Assembly (NCBI GenBank): GCA_036381255.1
Contig: DASVDG010000094.1
Span: 5,225 to 69,224 of the forward strand
Direction of reading: 5' to 3'
DNA from: CALBZE01 sp036381255
GTDB taxonomy: Bacteria > Gemmatimonadota > Gemmatimonadetes > Longimicrobiales > RSA9
DNA: 64,000 nucleotides
Shown here: positions 33,346 to 42,404 of the stretch, one piece after another
How the letters are laid out: every line of letters begins with the position of its first letter
Numbering within the stretch: the stretch's first letter is position 1
Notes under the pieces: generated by a model
The model's input: only the letters and a program-made list of their open reading frames with translations
Told to the model about the DNA's origin: nothing
Database searches by the model: none
Made by a program: the position numbers and the translations under genes

Positions 33346-34404
33346 ATGGCTCGAATCGCGATCCTTCCCGGTGATGGAATCGGCGTGGAGGTCGTTCGCC
33401 AGGCCACGAAGGTCCTCCGCTGCGTCGCGGAGGATTCCGGCCTGGAGCTCGACCTGGTCGAGTGGGACCACGGCGCGGAGCGCTACCTCCGTACGGGCGT
33501 CGCCATCACGCAGGAGGAGATGGCCGACCTGGAGGCCAATTACGACGCCATCCTCCTCGGTGCCCTGGGCGACCCGCGCGTGCCGGACCACGCGCACGCC
33601 CGCGAGATCCTCCTCGGCCTGCGTTTCCGTCTGGACCTCTACGTCAATCTCCGCCCGGTCCGGCTCTACGATACCGCGTTCTCCCCGCTGAAGGACGTGC
33701 GCCCGGAGGACGTCGATCTCGTGGTCTTCCGGGAGAACACGGAAGGGCCGTACGTCGGCATGGGCGGCACGTTCAAGAAGGGCACCGCGGACGAGATCGC
33801 GATCGAAGAGGATGTCAACACCCGCAAGGGAGTGGAGCGGATCATCCGCGCCGCCTTCGAATTCGCGCACGCGAACGGCCGGCGCAGGGTGACGCTGGCC
33901 GACAAGGCGAACGCCATGCGCAACGCCGGCGGGCTGTGGCGCCGCGTGTTCGAAGAAGTCGGCGCCGAGTACCCGGACGTGGAACGCGACGCGTGGTACG
34001 TGGACGCGCTCGCCCTCGACCTGGTGCTGCGCCCCGCGCGCTACGACGTCATTGTCGCGGCGAACCTCTTCGGCGACATCCTCAGCGACCTCGCCGCGGC
34101 ACTCGTCGGCGGACTCGGGCTGGCGCCGTCGGCGAACCTGCACCCGGGGCGGCCCGGCCTCTTCGAGCCGGTCCACGGCTCGGCGCCGGACCTCGCGGGG
34201 CAGGACCGCGCGAACCCGCTCGCCGCGATCCTGACCGCCGCCCTCATGCTCGAGCACCTCGGCTACCCGCGTGAGGCCGGCCGCATCGACGCGGCCGTGC
34301 GGGAATCGATCGCGCAGCGGCAGACCACGCCCGATCTGGGCGGACGGCTCGGGACCGAGGCCGTCGGCGACTGGATCTGCCGGGAGCTGCGGTCGGGGCG
34401 GTGA
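33346..34404 (+). CDS. leuB: 3-isopropylmalate dehydrogenase family
   Basis: 352 aa. ARIAILPGDGIGVEVVRQA at the start, substrate-binding Arg residues in LRFRLDLYVNLRPVRLYD, ENTEGPYVGMGG, KANAMR, and the metal-binding VIVAANLFGDILSDLAAALV, LFEPVHGSAPDLAGQDRANP for NAD. This matches beta-decarboxylating dehydrogenases; the short length and the LRPVRLY region favour 3-isopropylmalate dehydrogenase (leucine synthesis) over isocitrate dehydrogenase, but tartrate/homoisocitrate-type activity cannot be excluded. leuA/leuC/leuD are not in the window. It is expressed from a leaderless-type promoter. Confidence 0.85.
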   Translation: MARIAILPGDGIGVEVVRQATKVLRCVAEDSGLELDLVEWDHGAERYLRTGVAITQEEMADLEANYDAILLGALGDPRVPDHAHAREILLGLRFRLDLYVNLRPVRLYDTAFSPLKDVRPEDVDLVVFRENTEGPYVGMGGTFKKGTADEIAIEEDVNTRKGVERIIRAAFEFAHANGRRRVTLADKANAMRNAGGLWRRVFEEVGAEYPDVERDAWYVDALALDLVLRPARYDVIVAANLFGDILSDLAAALVGGLGLAPSANLHPGRPGLFEPVHGSAPDLAGQDRANPLAAILTAALMLEHLGYPREAGRIDAAVRESIAQRQTTPDLGGRLGTEAVGDWICRELRSGR

Positions 34405-34570
34405 CCGCCGCCGCCCGGCGGCATCGGGCGCGCGCCGCCGCCCGACGATCTCGCGGCGCCTTCTCCCCGGAGGCGGGGCGCGGCCGGCCGCCGGCGGCGT
34501 CCCGGTGATCGAGGCCGCCCCCGTGCGGCCGACAGCAGCTCACTCAGCCACATCCGGAGAGACGCGCTTC

Positions 34571-35668
34571 ATGGCCGTGATCGATCAACTCCTGCGCGTG
34601 ATGCAGCAGCAGAAGGCTTCCGATCTGCACCTGGTGGTCGGCAGCCCACCGATCTTCCGCCAGCACGGCGAACTGGTGAAGAGCAAGTACCGCGAGCTTT
34701 CCGCGGACAACATGCGGACGCTCTTCTACGAGATCATGACGGAAGAGCAGCAGCGCGAGTTCGAGCAGCGCATGGACCTCGACTTCGCCTACGAGGTACC
34801 AGGAGTGGCGCGCTTCCGCGTCAACCTGTTCATGCAGCGGAAGGGGATGGGTGCCGTGCTCCGCACGATCCCCAGCGAGGTGCTCTCGGCCGACGCATTG
34901 GGGCTCCCCGAGGCCATCCGCCGGTTCTGCAATCTGAACAAGGGCCTCGTCCTGGTGACCGGGCCGACGGGGTCCGGGAAGAGCACGACGCTCGCGGCGA
35001 TGATCGACCTGATCAACGAGACGAAGGCCCACCACATCCTGACCATCGAGGATCCGGTCGAGTTCGTACACAAGAGCAAGAAAGCGCTGATCAACCACCG
35101 CGAGGTCGGCACGCACACGAAATCGTTCGCGGCGGCGCTGAAGGCGGCGCTGCGCGAGGACCCCGACGTGATCCTCGTCGGCGAGATGCGCGACATCGAG
35201 ACGATCGCGCTCGGCATCACCGCCGCGGAGACGGGGCACCTGGTTTTCGGGACGCTGCACACCAACTCGGCCGCCAAGACGGTCGATCGGCTGCTCGACG
35301 TGTTCCCGCCGGCGCAGCAGCCGCAGATCCGGGCGATGCTGGCGGAATCGCTCCGGGGCGTGGTCTCGCAGCAGCTGCTGCGCAAAGCGGACGGCCAGGG
35401 ACGCGTCGCCGCGCAGGAGATCATGGTGGGCACGCCCGCGATCAGCAACCTGATCCGGGAAGGGAAGACGCACCAGATCGCCGGGGCGATCCAGACGGGG
35501 AAGAAGGAGGGCATGATCCTGATGGACCAGGCGATCATGGAGCTGCTCAACGCGGGGGTGGTCAGCCCGGAGGAGGCGTACGCCAAGGCGCACAACAAGT
35601 CGGATTTCCTCCCCTTCCTCGAGAACGGCAAGAATGCGGGCCGGCCGGCGGCGCACGCCGGCGGCTGA
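34571..35668 (+). CDS. pilT: Type IV pilus retraction ATPase PilT
   Basis: 365 aa. N-terminal PAS-like domain (LLRVMQQQKASDLHLVVGSP), Walker A VTGPTGSGKSTT (near 131-139), Asp box ILTIEDPVEFVH, Walker B DPDVILVGEMRD, His box TGHLVFGTLHTNSAAKTVDR, and the PilT-specific AIRAML-like segment (IRAMLAESLRGVVSQQLL). It is a hexameric motor that depolymerises pili for twitching, DNA uptake or surface sensing. pilB/pilC are not adjacent. GGAGAGAC precedes the ATG; the frame upstream is not protein-like. Confidence 0.94.
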   Translation: MAVIDQLLRVMQQQKASDLHLVVGSPPIFRQHGELVKSKYRELSADNMRTLFYEIMTEEQQREFEQRMDLDFAYEVPGVARFRVNLFMQRKGMGAVLRTIPSEVLSADALGLPEAIRRFCNLNKGLVLVTGPTGSGKSTTLAAMIDLINETKAHHILTIEDPVEFVHKSKKALINHREVGTHTKSFAAALKAALREDPDVILVGEMRDIETIALGITAAETGHLVFGTLHTNSAAKTVDRLLDVFPPAQQPQIRAMLAESLRGVVSQQLLRKADGQGRVAAQEIMVGTPAISNLIREGKTHQIAGAIQTGKKEGMILMDQAIMELLNAGVVSPEEAYAKAHNKSDFLPFLENGKNAGRPAAHAGG

Positions 35669-35704
35669 CCCGCGGCGCGAGTGAACCTTCGGCAGGAGAA
35701 GAGC

Positions 35705-36910
35705 ATGGGAACGCAGGGGCACCCCACCGACGTCGTCTTCCTCTCGGGCCGGCGCACGCCGTTCGGCACGTTCGGCGGCAGCCTCAAAGATTTCACGGCC
35801 ACCGACCTGGGCGTCCACGCCGCGACGGCGGCGCTCGAGAGCGCCGGCATCCCGGCGGATGCCGTCGACCACGTCATCTTCGGCAACGCGCTTCAGACTT
35901 CGTCGGATGCGATCTACCTTGCGCGCCACGTCGGGCTCCGCGCCGGTGTGCCGCAGGACACGCCGGCGCTGACCATCAACCGGCTGTGCGGTTCGGGGTT
36001 CCAGGCGATCGTCAACGGCGCGCAGGAGATTCTGTTGGGGGAGGCGGAGGTGTGCCTGTGCGGCGGGACCGAGTCGATGAGCCAGGCGCCGCACGTCGTG
36101 CGGGGCGCGCGCTGGGGCGGCCTCCGCCTCGGCGAGCCGGGCCAGTACTTCGAGGATCTGCTCTGGGCGGCGCTGAAGGACACGCAGTGCGGGCTTTCGA
36201 TGGCGCAGACCGCGGAGAAGCTCGCGGAGACGTACGGCGTCACGCGGGAGGAGGCGGACGAGGTCGCGCTCCGGTCCCAGCACCGTGCGAAGCAGGCGTG
36301 GGACGAGGGCCGCTTCGATGCCGAGCTCGCGCCGGTCCCGATCCGCACGCGTCGGGGCGAGGTCGTGTTCGACACGGATGAGCACATGCGTCCGGAGACG
36401 ACCCGCGAGGCGCTGGCGGCGCTGCGGCCGTACTTCAAGCAGGACGGCCTGGTCACCGCCGGGAACGCGAGCGGCATCGGCGATGGCGCCGCGGCGGCCG
36501 TCGTCGCGAGCGCCGCATGGGCCGAGCGCAACGGCGTGAAGCCGATCGGCCGGCTGGTCGCCTGGGGGATCGCCGGCGTGGACCCCTCGATCATGGGGAT
36601 CGGCCCGGCGCCGGCCGCCCGCAAGGCGCTGGAGAAGGCGGGCCTCACCCTCGCCGAGATGGACCTGGTCGAGGTCAACGAAGCGTTCGCGCCGCAGTTC
36701 GCCGCGGTCGCGCGCGAGCTCGGGCTCGACCCGGAGAAGACGAACGTCAACGGCGGCGCGATCGCGATCACGCACCCGCTCGCGGCATCCGGCGCACGGA
36801 TCACGGTGCACCTGCTCCACGAGCTGCGACGCCGGGGTGCGCGCTACGGACTCGGCAGCGCGTGCATCGGCGGCGGCCAGGGGATCGCCGTGGTGGTCGA
36901 AGCGCTCTGA
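35705..36910 (+). CDS. Thiolase family acetyl-CoA acyltransferase
   Basis: 401 aa. Acylation Cys in INRLCGSGFQAIVNGAQEIL (near 95), CGGTESMSQAPHVVRG, VNEAFAPQFAAVARELGL (His position replaced within NEAF, as usual), and the C-terminal SACIGGGQGIAVVVEA with the second Cys. One oddity: the loop normally GHPLGASGAR reads THPLAASGAR here, so the conserved His stays but the preceding Gly is Thr. It makes or cleaves 3-ketoacyl-CoA (beta-oxidation or acetoacetyl-CoA synthesis). GGCAGGAGAAGAGC supports ATG 35705 over GTG 35681. Confidence 0.9.
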   Translation: MGTQGHPTDVVFLSGRRTPFGTFGGSLKDFTATDLGVHAATAALESAGIPADAVDHVIFGNALQTSSDAIYLARHVGLRAGVPQDTPALTINRLCGSGFQAIVNGAQEILLGEAEVCLCGGTESMSQAPHVVRGARWGGLRLGEPGQYFEDLLWAALKDTQCGLSMAQTAEKLAETYGVTREEADEVALRSQHRAKQAWDEGRFDAELAPVPIRTRRGEVVFDTDEHMRPETTREALAALRPYFKQDGLVTAGNASGIGDGAAAAVVASAAWAERNGVKPIGRLVAWGIAGVDPSIMGIGPAPAARKALEKAGLTLAEMDLVEVNEAFAPQFAAVARELGLDPEKTNVNGGAIAITHPLAASGARITVHLLHELRRRGARYGLGSACIGGGQGIAVVVEAL

Positions 36911-36984
36911 CGGCAGCGCCTGGCACGAAGCTTGACCCCGAGACTGTGGAAGCTGCGCGCGAGAAGCTCCAACCCGGGTCGTCC

Positions 36985-37563
36985 ATGCGTCTTGCCGGTC
37001 TCGCCGTGAGTCTGATCCTCTTCGTGACGGGGTGTGGCGTGGCGGAGGGCGGGAGCCGGCCTGACCAGGCGCGGCCCGGCGCCGCGGATCCGGCTGCGGC
37101 CCGCCCGGCGCCGCCGCTCGAGGGCACCGAGCTCGGCGGCAGCCGGTTCCGCCTGAGCGAGCATCGCGGCGAAATCGTCGTGCTCGTCTTCAACCGCGGC
37201 CCCTACTGCGGGATCTGCCGGGAGCGGCTGCGCGCGCTGACGTCCAACGCGTCGCGGTACGAGGCGCTCGATGCCCGGGTCTTCGCCGTCGTGCACGGAC
37301 CCGAGGACGCCTGGGCCGACATCGTCGACGAGAACGACGTCGAGGTCCCGGTCGTGGTCGTGGACCGGCGCACGCTCGAACGCTGGGGCGTCTGGCCGCG
37401 GGGCGCGACCGCGCCGCGCCCCGCGGCGTTCGTCGTCGACCGGCGCGGACGGATCCGGTTCCGCCACGTCGGCGCCACCGCGGCCGATCGCGTGGGCGAC
37501 GTCGTGCTCCTGGCCGCGACCCGCGAGGTCCGCGAGCCGCCCACCGCTGCCGTCGCACGGTGA
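36985..37563 (+). CDS. Peroxiredoxin/thioredoxin-fold lipoprotein
   Basis: 192 aa. Lipoprotein signal (LAGLAVSLILFVTGCG) and an AhpC/TSA-like domain: PPLEGTELGGSRFRLSEHRG, VVLVFNRGPYCGICRERLRA with a CxxC (CGIC) redox motif, VPVVVVDRRTLERWGVWPRG and AAFVVDRRGRIRFRHVG. It probably works in the periplasm as a thiol peroxidase or oxidoreductase. The frame is open upstream as far as 36517 but without a signal; ATG 36985 starts the signal peptide exactly. A gap of 3 bp to the next lipoprotein gene suggests an operon. Confidence 0.78.
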   Translation: MRLAGLAVSLILFVTGCGVAEGGSRPDQARPGAADPAAARPAPPLEGTELGGSRFRLSEHRGEIVVLVFNRGPYCGICRERLRALTSNASRYEALDARVFAVVHGPEDAWADIVDENDVEVPVVVVDRRTLERWGVWPRGATAPRPAAFVVDRRGRIRFRHVGATAADRVGDVVLLAATREVREPPTAAVAR

Positions 37564-37566
37564 CCC

Positions 37567-38682
37567 ATGCGTGTACGGGTTCGGGATCCGATCCGACGGG
37601 CCGCGCCGCTGATCGTCGCGCTCGCCGCGGCGTGCGCCGCGCCGCAGGGCGCGGAGGAGCCCGGGCCCGAAGCCGGGCGGCCGGTCGGCTGGCGCGTGGG
37701 CGTCGAGGAGCACATCGCGCTCTGGTACCACGGCTGCGCCTACGTGCGCGACCGCGACGCCGCGGCGGAGGACGCCGTCGTCCCGCGGTTCGCGCCCGCG
37801 TACGTCGACAGCATCGTCCGGGTCAAGCGCCGGCTCGGCGTGTACCCGACCGCGCTCGACACGCTGCCCGAGGCGCTCCGCCGCGAGCTCGCCACGGAAG
37901 CGTACGACGGGATGGAGTTCCTCCCGCTCTACTTCCGGGATGCGGCCGCGCTCTTCTCGGCGGTCGAGGCGTGGGAGGCGGCGGGCGGCAACCCGCGGCG
38001 CGCCGGCTCCGCGGAGGCCGCCCGCGTGATCGGCTTCCTCTCCTCGCTCTTCCCGCGCGCCCGACAGCGGGAGACCGTCGTCGCGTTCACGAATGCGCTG
38101 CGCGCCGAGCGGGACGCGTTCTACGCGGCGTACTGGCAGGAGCGGCTCCCCGCGCTGCGCAGCCGGATCGCCGGGGTGCAGCGGGAGTGGGACGCGCTCG
38201 CACCGGCGCTGCGCGCCTACCTCGACTACGCACAGCTCGAGGACGGGGAACTGTTCCTCGTCCCGGCGCTCGGCGTCGAGGGCCGGTTCGTGAGCCGCGG
38301 CCTGCCGGTTCCGCGCGCGGCGGTCCTGGAGCCGCCCGCCGCGCGGCCGGGCGACGCCGTGCTGGTCTTCGTCCACGAGGCGACGTACCCGATCGCGGGC
38401 GAAGCCGTCCGGGACTACGTCGCGCCGGCCCGGATCCGCGAGCTGGGCGAGGAGCGGCTACTCGCGCTCGCCGCGGTCCGCGCCGGGGAGATGCTGCTCC
38501 AGGACGTGGCGCCGGCGCGCGTGGACGACTATCGCCGGCTATACCTGAGCGCGGTCGGGCGGGACCCCGGCGAAGCGGAGGAGGACGGGCTCGAAGCCGC
38601 GTTCCGCGAGGCCTTCCCGTTGCCGGACGATCTCGAGAGCGGGCTCCGCCAGACCGTCGACAGGGCCCTCGCCGGGATCTGA
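37567..38682 (+). CDS. Lipoprotein of unknown function (371 aa)
   Basis: Signal with lipobox-like end (APLIVALAAACAAP). The mature protein is helical and acidic: VEEHIALWYHGCAYVRDRDA, FFxxYW-type segment AERDAFYAAYWQERLPALRS, and VFVHEATYPIAGEAVRDYVA. The layout (HIALWYHG..., long helices, an HEA-x-Y motif) resembles large uncharacterised proteins with DUF2268-like or metalloprotease-like helical folds, but no complete HExxH is present. It follows the thioredoxin-fold lipoprotein after 3 bp. Function unknown. Confidence 0.7.
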   Translation: MRVRVRDPIRRAAPLIVALAAACAAPQGAEEPGPEAGRPVGWRVGVEEHIALWYHGCAYVRDRDAAAEDAVVPRFAPAYVDSIVRVKRRLGVYPTALDTLPEALRRELATEAYDGMEFLPLYFRDAAALFSAVEAWEAAGGNPRRAGSAEAARVIGFLSSLFPRARQRETVVAFTNALRAERDAFYAAYWQERLPALRSRIAGVQREWDALAPALRAYLDYAQLEDGELFLVPALGVEGRFVSRGLPVPRAAVLEPPAARPGDAVLVFVHEATYPIAGEAVRDYVAPARIRELGEERLLALAAVRAGEMLLQDVAPARVDDYRRLYLSAVGRDPGEAEEDGLEAAFREAFPLPDDLESGLRQTVDRALAGI

Positions 38683-38691
38683 CCGTTCGCC

Positions 38692-38697
38692 TAGATT
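38692..38697 (+). promoter_or_regulatory. -10 box (TAGATT), leaderless geometry
   Basis: TAGATT ends 7 nt before the GTG at 38705, the same spacing as at leuB. The -35 is not conserved. Confidence 0.45.
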
Positions 38698-38704
38698 GTC
38701 GACC

Positions 38705-39577
38705 GTGGAATCGAACTCTCCGACGCGGGCACCCGGGCGCGGGATCACCCGCCGCGAACTGGAAGCCGTGATCCGGCGGGCCGCGGAGCTGTACGCGGCC
38801 GAGGCCGATGCCGATGAGCGCATCTCCGAGGAGGAGCTGCTCCGCATCGCCGCGGAGCTCGGGCTCCCTTCGAGGCACGTGCGCCAGGCGCTCTTCGAGC
38901 TGCCCGACGCATCCGCCGACGGCTCGCTGCTGGACCGGATCTGCGGCCCCGCGAAGGTCCGCGGCGTGCGGGTCGTCGTCCACGACCCCGATTACACCTA
39001 CCGCCGGCTCGACGACTATCTCACGACGCGGGAGTACCTGCACCCGATTCGCCGCAAGACGCGACACGCGTGGTACGCGCCGGCCGAGGACTTCGTCTCG
39101 AAGTTCGCGCGCGGCCTCAGCCGACCCAAGGCGCGCTTCCATCTCGCCCGTGCCCGCGGCGTCGCGCTCGCGGTCGAGCCGCTGGATGCCGTGGCCGCGC
39201 ACGTCCGGCTCGAGATCGACCTCGCCGGACGGCGACGACAGACCGTGGCCGCCGGGGCGACGCTCGGCGGGATCGTCGGCGCGGCCGCCGGCGCCGGACT
39301 CGCCGTGGCCGCCGCCGGTGCGGCCGGCGACCTGGCCGGCACGTACGGCGCGACGGCCGCGGCCGTGCTGACGTTCGGCGGCACGCTGAGCTCCGCCGTC
39401 GCCGCCGGCGTCGCCGTGGCGCGTGCACGGTTCCGCAAGCTGCGGGCGCTGGCGCGCCTCGAGATCGAGGGCCTCCTCGACCGGCTGGAACGGGGCGACC
39501 CGCTCGATCCGCCGCCCGCGCCGTGGCGCCGGCGGCTGCGCGCGAGCGTCGAGGAGCGGCTCTCCGGCCGCCGTTGA
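38705..39577 (+). CDS. Membrane protein of unknown function
   Basis: 290 aa from GTG 38705; a TTG at 38696 is in the -10 box and less likely. Residues about 15-75 are a helical, SHOCT/DUF1707-like N-terminal region (TRRELEAVIRRAAELYAAEA, EEELLRIAAELGLPSRHVRQ). A beta-rich middle follows (RVVVHDPDYTYRRLDDYLTT), then two Gly/Ala-rich membrane helices at about 180-240 (GATLGGIVGAAAGAGLAVAA). It resembles a membrane-anchored sensor in outline; I recognise no named family. Likely leaderless. Confidence 0.72.
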   Translation: MESNSPTRAPGRGITRRELEAVIRRAAELYAAEADADERISEEELLRIAAELGLPSRHVRQALFELPDASADGSLLDRICGPAKVRGVRVVVHDPDYTYRRLDDYLTTREYLHPIRRKTRHAWYAPAEDFVSKFARGLSRPKARFHLARARGVALAVEPLDAVAAHVRLEIDLAGRRRQTVAAGATLGGIVGAAAGAGLAVAAAGAAGDLAGTYGATAAAVLTFGGTLSSAVAAGVAVARARFRKLRALARLEIEGLLDRLERGDPLDPPPAPWRRRLRASVEERLSGRR

Positions 39578-39602
39578 TCGCTCCCCGCCTCGCCCCCATA
39601 TT
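39574..39602 (+). promoter_or_regulatory. Promoter of the 3-hydroxyacyl-CoA dehydrogenase gene
   Basis: TTGATC (39574-39579, overlapping the upstream stop codon), 17 bp, CATATT (39597-39602), then CCCGCC; start codon at 39649. Confidence 0.6.
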
Positions 39603-39648
39603 CCCGCCGGCTCGATCCATCCGACATTGACCTGCCGAGGGAGGAGAC

Positions 39649-40536
39649 ATGGCCGAGATCCGTAGCGTCGCCGTCCTGGGGTGCGGCCTCATGGGGAGCG
39701 GGATCGCCGAGGTGTCCGCGCGCGCCGGCTACGAGACCTGGGTGCGCGAGGTCAGCGACGACCTCTGCGAGAAGGGGCGCAACGCCATCGCGAAGAGCCT
39801 GGGCCGGGCCGTCGACAAGGGGAAGCTGCCGGCGGAGGAGCGCGACGCCGCTCTCGCCCGCCTGCGCTTCACGACCGCGCTCGAGGAACTGAAGGACGTC
39901 GACATCGTCATCGAGGCCGTGACCGAGGACCTCGACATCAAGAACGAGATGTTCCGCACGCTCGACCGGGTCTGCCCGCCCTCGACGATCTTCGCGAGCA
40001 ACACCAGCTCTCTCACGATCGCGGACATGGCCGCGGCGACGAGCCGCCCGGAACGCATGGTCGGGCTCCACTTCTTCAACCCCGTGCCGGTCATGAAGCT
40101 GGTCGAGGTGGTCCGCACCATTGCGACCGGCGAGGACGCGTTCCGGACCGCGTTCGACTTCGCGAAGTCGCTGGGGAAGGAGCCGATCGTCGCCAAGGAC
40201 ACGTCGGGCTTCATCGTGAACCGGCTGCTCGTCCCCTACATGCTCGACGCGATCCGCGCGCTCGAGCAGGGGCTGGGCAGCATCGAGGACATCGACAAGG
40301 GGATGGTCCTGGGGACCGGCTACCCGATGGGCCCGTTCACCCTGAGCGACTTCGTCGGCGTCGACACGCTCTACCGCATCGCGGAGATCATGTTCGACGA
40401 GTACCGCGAGACGCGCTTCGCGCCGCCGCCGCTCCTCAAGCGGATGGTGAGCATGGGCTACTTCGGCCGCAAGGCGGGCCGGGGATTCTACGATTACTCC
40501 GGCGAGAAGCCGGTTGCCGTGGATTTCGGGATCTGA
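39649..40536 (+). CDS. 3-hydroxybutyryl-CoA dehydrogenase
   Basis: 295 aa. NAD-binding VAVLGCGLMGSGIAEVSARA, DIVIEAVTEDLDIKNEMF, FASNTSSLTIADMAA, catalytic His in GLHFFNPVPVMKLVEVV and the C-terminal helical domain (AKDTSGFIVNRLLVPYMLDA, YPMGPFTLSDFVGVDTL). It oxidises 3-hydroxyacyl-CoA in beta-oxidation or runs the reverse in butyrate/PHB-type metabolism. Single domain, usual length. GAGGGAGGAGAC precedes the ATG. It ends against a hairpin shared with the convergent lipoprotein gene. Confidence 0.93.
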   Translation: MAEIRSVAVLGCGLMGSGIAEVSARAGYETWVREVSDDLCEKGRNAIAKSLGRAVDKGKLPAEERDAALARLRFTTALEELKDVDIVIEAVTEDLDIKNEMFRTLDRVCPPSTIFASNTSSLTIADMAAATSRPERMVGLHFFNPVPVMKLVEVVRTIATGEDAFRTAFDFAKSLGKEPIVAKDTSGFIVNRLLVPYMLDAIRALEQGLGSIEDIDKGMVLGTGYPMGPFTLSDFVGVDTLYRIAEIMFDEYRETRFAPPPLLKRMVSMGYFGRKAGRGFYDYSGEKPVAVDFGI

Positions 40537-40566
40537 CGCCGGGCCGCGCGCACCGGCCGCGTGGCA

Positions 40567-40604
40567 GGGGCCGCCGTTCCCGCGAGTGCGGGCGCGGCGG
40601 CCCC
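40567..40604. terminator. Bidirectional hairpin between convergent genes
   Basis: GGGGCCGCCG / CGGCGGCCCC with an 18-nt loop that itself can pair (CCCGC/GCGGG). Lies between the dehydrogenase and the minus-strand lipoprotein. Confidence 0.5.
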
Positions 40605-40611
40605 GCGCCAT

Positions 40612-41007
40612 TCAGGGGCTCCGCTCCGAGATGACCGAATCCGCCGGCTCGAGCGGCTGCCAGAGGTCGTTGCCGAGCGGAAAGAACAGCGTGTCGTACG
40701 GCGGCGAGTCCTCCGCCGCGGCGTAGAGCGCCATCCCCTCGAACTCGCCGACGCGTTCGAACGCCTCGGGCGGCGCGGGTAGCGGCTGCCCGATCGGCCG
40801 CCAGCTCTGCGTCTGGAAGACGACCGGCCGGCCATCGCGGAACCAGGCCAGCGATTCCGGATCGTACCCTTCGACCTCCGGCCGATCGGGGAGCGGCGCC
40901 TCCTCCGCGGCCGGCGGCGTGGCCGTGCCTTCCGGCGTCTCCGGTTCACACGCGCCAAGAGCGCCCGCGAGGAGCAGCGGCGCGACGACGCGACGGCGGT
41001 TACGCAT
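40612..41007 (-). CDS. Small lipoprotein of unknown function
   Basis: 131 aa. Signal RVVAPLLLAGALGACEP with Cys about residue 20, then a Pro/Glu/Ala linker and a compact domain (YDPESLAWFRDGRPVVFQTQ, WRPIGQPLPAPPEAFERVGE, YDTLFFPLGNDLWQPLEP). I do not recognise the domain; the pattern of Trp/Phe/Tyr suggests a globular beta fold. GGAGAGGAGGTC is an excellent site before the ATG. Confidence 0.75.
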   Translation of the reverse strand: MRNRRRVVAPLLLAGALGACEPETPEGTATPPAAEEAPLPDRPEVEGYDPESLAWFRDGRPVVFQTQSWRPIGQPLPAPPEAFERVGEFEGMALYAAAEDSPPYDTLFFPLGNDLWQPLEPADSVISERSP

Positions 41008-41183
41008 GCGACCTCCTCTCCTGGACCGATGCTCCACGCACGTCGCATGCCCTCCCCGTCCCCGGGGCGGGAACCCGCCGCCCCGCGCCGGCGGCGACGA
41101 TCCCACGTCGGGTGCCGCGCCCCGACGCCGGGTGGAACCTCCCCACTCCGGCGGCAACCTCCTCGCTCCGGGAACGAGGGCCC

Positions 41184-42269
41184 TCACGCCGGCAGGAAGT
41201 AGAACGCGATCGCGAGGATGATGTAGACCGCCAGGAGCTGGATCCCCTCCATCCAGTGCGACTCGCCGTCGTGCGAGATCAGCGCCATGATCGAAACCGC
41301 CATCGCCACCGCCACCACCTCGAGCGTGGTGAAGATCAGGTCCATCGGCTGCGGGCCGATCACGTAGCTCAGGAACACGAGGAGCGGGGCGACGAACAGC
41401 GCGATCTGGATCGACGAGCCCACGGCGATGTTGATCGCCGCGTCCATCTTGTTCTTGCCGGCCATCAGGATCGCCGTGGAGTGCTCCGCCGCGTTCCCGA
41501 TCAGCGCCACCAGGATCACCCCGACGAACACCTCCGTCATCCCGAGCGCGTGCGCCGCCTCCTCGACCGCGCCGACGAGGAGCTCGCTCATGAGAGCGAC
41601 ACCGGCGGTCGCGGCCAGGAGCAACCCCAGCGCCCGCCCCGTGGAACCGACCACCGCGCCGACCTCCTCCAGCCCGTGCGCGCCCGCGTCGCCGACGTAC
41701 AGGTGCTTGTGCGTGCGGAGGGTGAAGATCAGGCTCAGCACGTACGTGACCATGAGGACCAGCGCGATCTCGAAGCTCAGCTCCCGCTCCCGCGCCACCG
41801 CGTCCGCCCCGACCAGGTAGTGGAAGATCGCCGGGACTACCAGCGCGATCCCGCTCAGCACCAGCAGCGTCGCGCCCAGGCTCGCCGCCGTCCGATTGAA
41901 CGCCTGGCTCTCGTACTTCAGCCCACCGTACACCGCGCCCGCGCCAAAGACCAGCAGGACGTTGCCGATGATCGAGCCGGTGATCGACGCCTTGACCAGG
42001 TCGTGAAACCCGGCGCGCAGCGCCATGATCGCGATGATCAGCTCGGCCGCGTTGCCGAACGTCGCGTTCAGCAGTCCGCCGATCCCCTCGCCCAGCCGCT
42101 CCGCGAGCTGCTCCGTCGCGCGGCCCATCAACCCCGCCAGCGGGATGATCGCCAGCGAAGAGGCGATGAAGACGACGATCCCGCCCGCGTGGAACACGTA
42201 TTCGAGCGCCAACGCCACGGGGACGAACACCAGCAACAGCATGAGCCAATTCTGACGGAACCAGCGCAT
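41184..42269 (-). CDS. Ca2+/H+ antiporter (CaCA family)
   Basis: 361 aa, eleven hydrophobic helices. The two inverted repeats carry the family's acidic signature: GNAAELIIAIMALRAGFHDL and GNAAEHSTAILMAGKNKMDA. The central acidic loop (DAGAHGLEEVG) is short. It exports Ca2+ from the cytosol in exchange for protons. It is divergent from a sodium-coupled symporter with 135 bp between starts. The next minus-strand gene downstream is the small lipoprotein (176 bp). Confidence 0.9.
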   Translation of the reverse strand: MRWFRQNWLMLLLVFVPVALALEYVFHAGGIVVFIASSLAIIPLAGLMGRATEQLAERLGEGIGGLLNATFGNAAELIIAIMALRAGFHDLVKASITGSIIGNVLLVFGAGAVYGGLKYESQAFNRTAASLGATLLVLSGIALVVPAIFHYLVGADAVARERELSFEIALVLMVTYVLSLIFTLRTHKHLYVGDAGAHGLEEVGAVVGSTGRALGLLLAATAGVALMSELLVGAVEEAAHALGMTEVFVGVILVALIGNAAEHSTAILMAGKNKMDAAINIAVGSSIQIALFVAPLLVFLSYVIGPQPMDLIFTTLEVVAVAMAVSIMALISHDGESHWMEGIQLLAVYIILAIAFYFLPA

Positions 42270-42404
42270 GGGGGCCCTCGTGTATCCTCGTCGATCCGGT
42301 GAACGATGATGTATCGTGGATACCGTACAACTTGCGCACACCCGGCGGGTCCACGCAAATTCGATCTTCCAGCCAACCCCTCTTCCATTCAGCGGAGATG
42401 TCGC

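Noticed and set aside
37567..38682. Zinc metalloprotease from the HEA-x-Y motif of the 371-aa lipoprotein
   Set aside because: The motif is HEATYP, lacking the second His of HExxH, and no other ligand pattern is visible.
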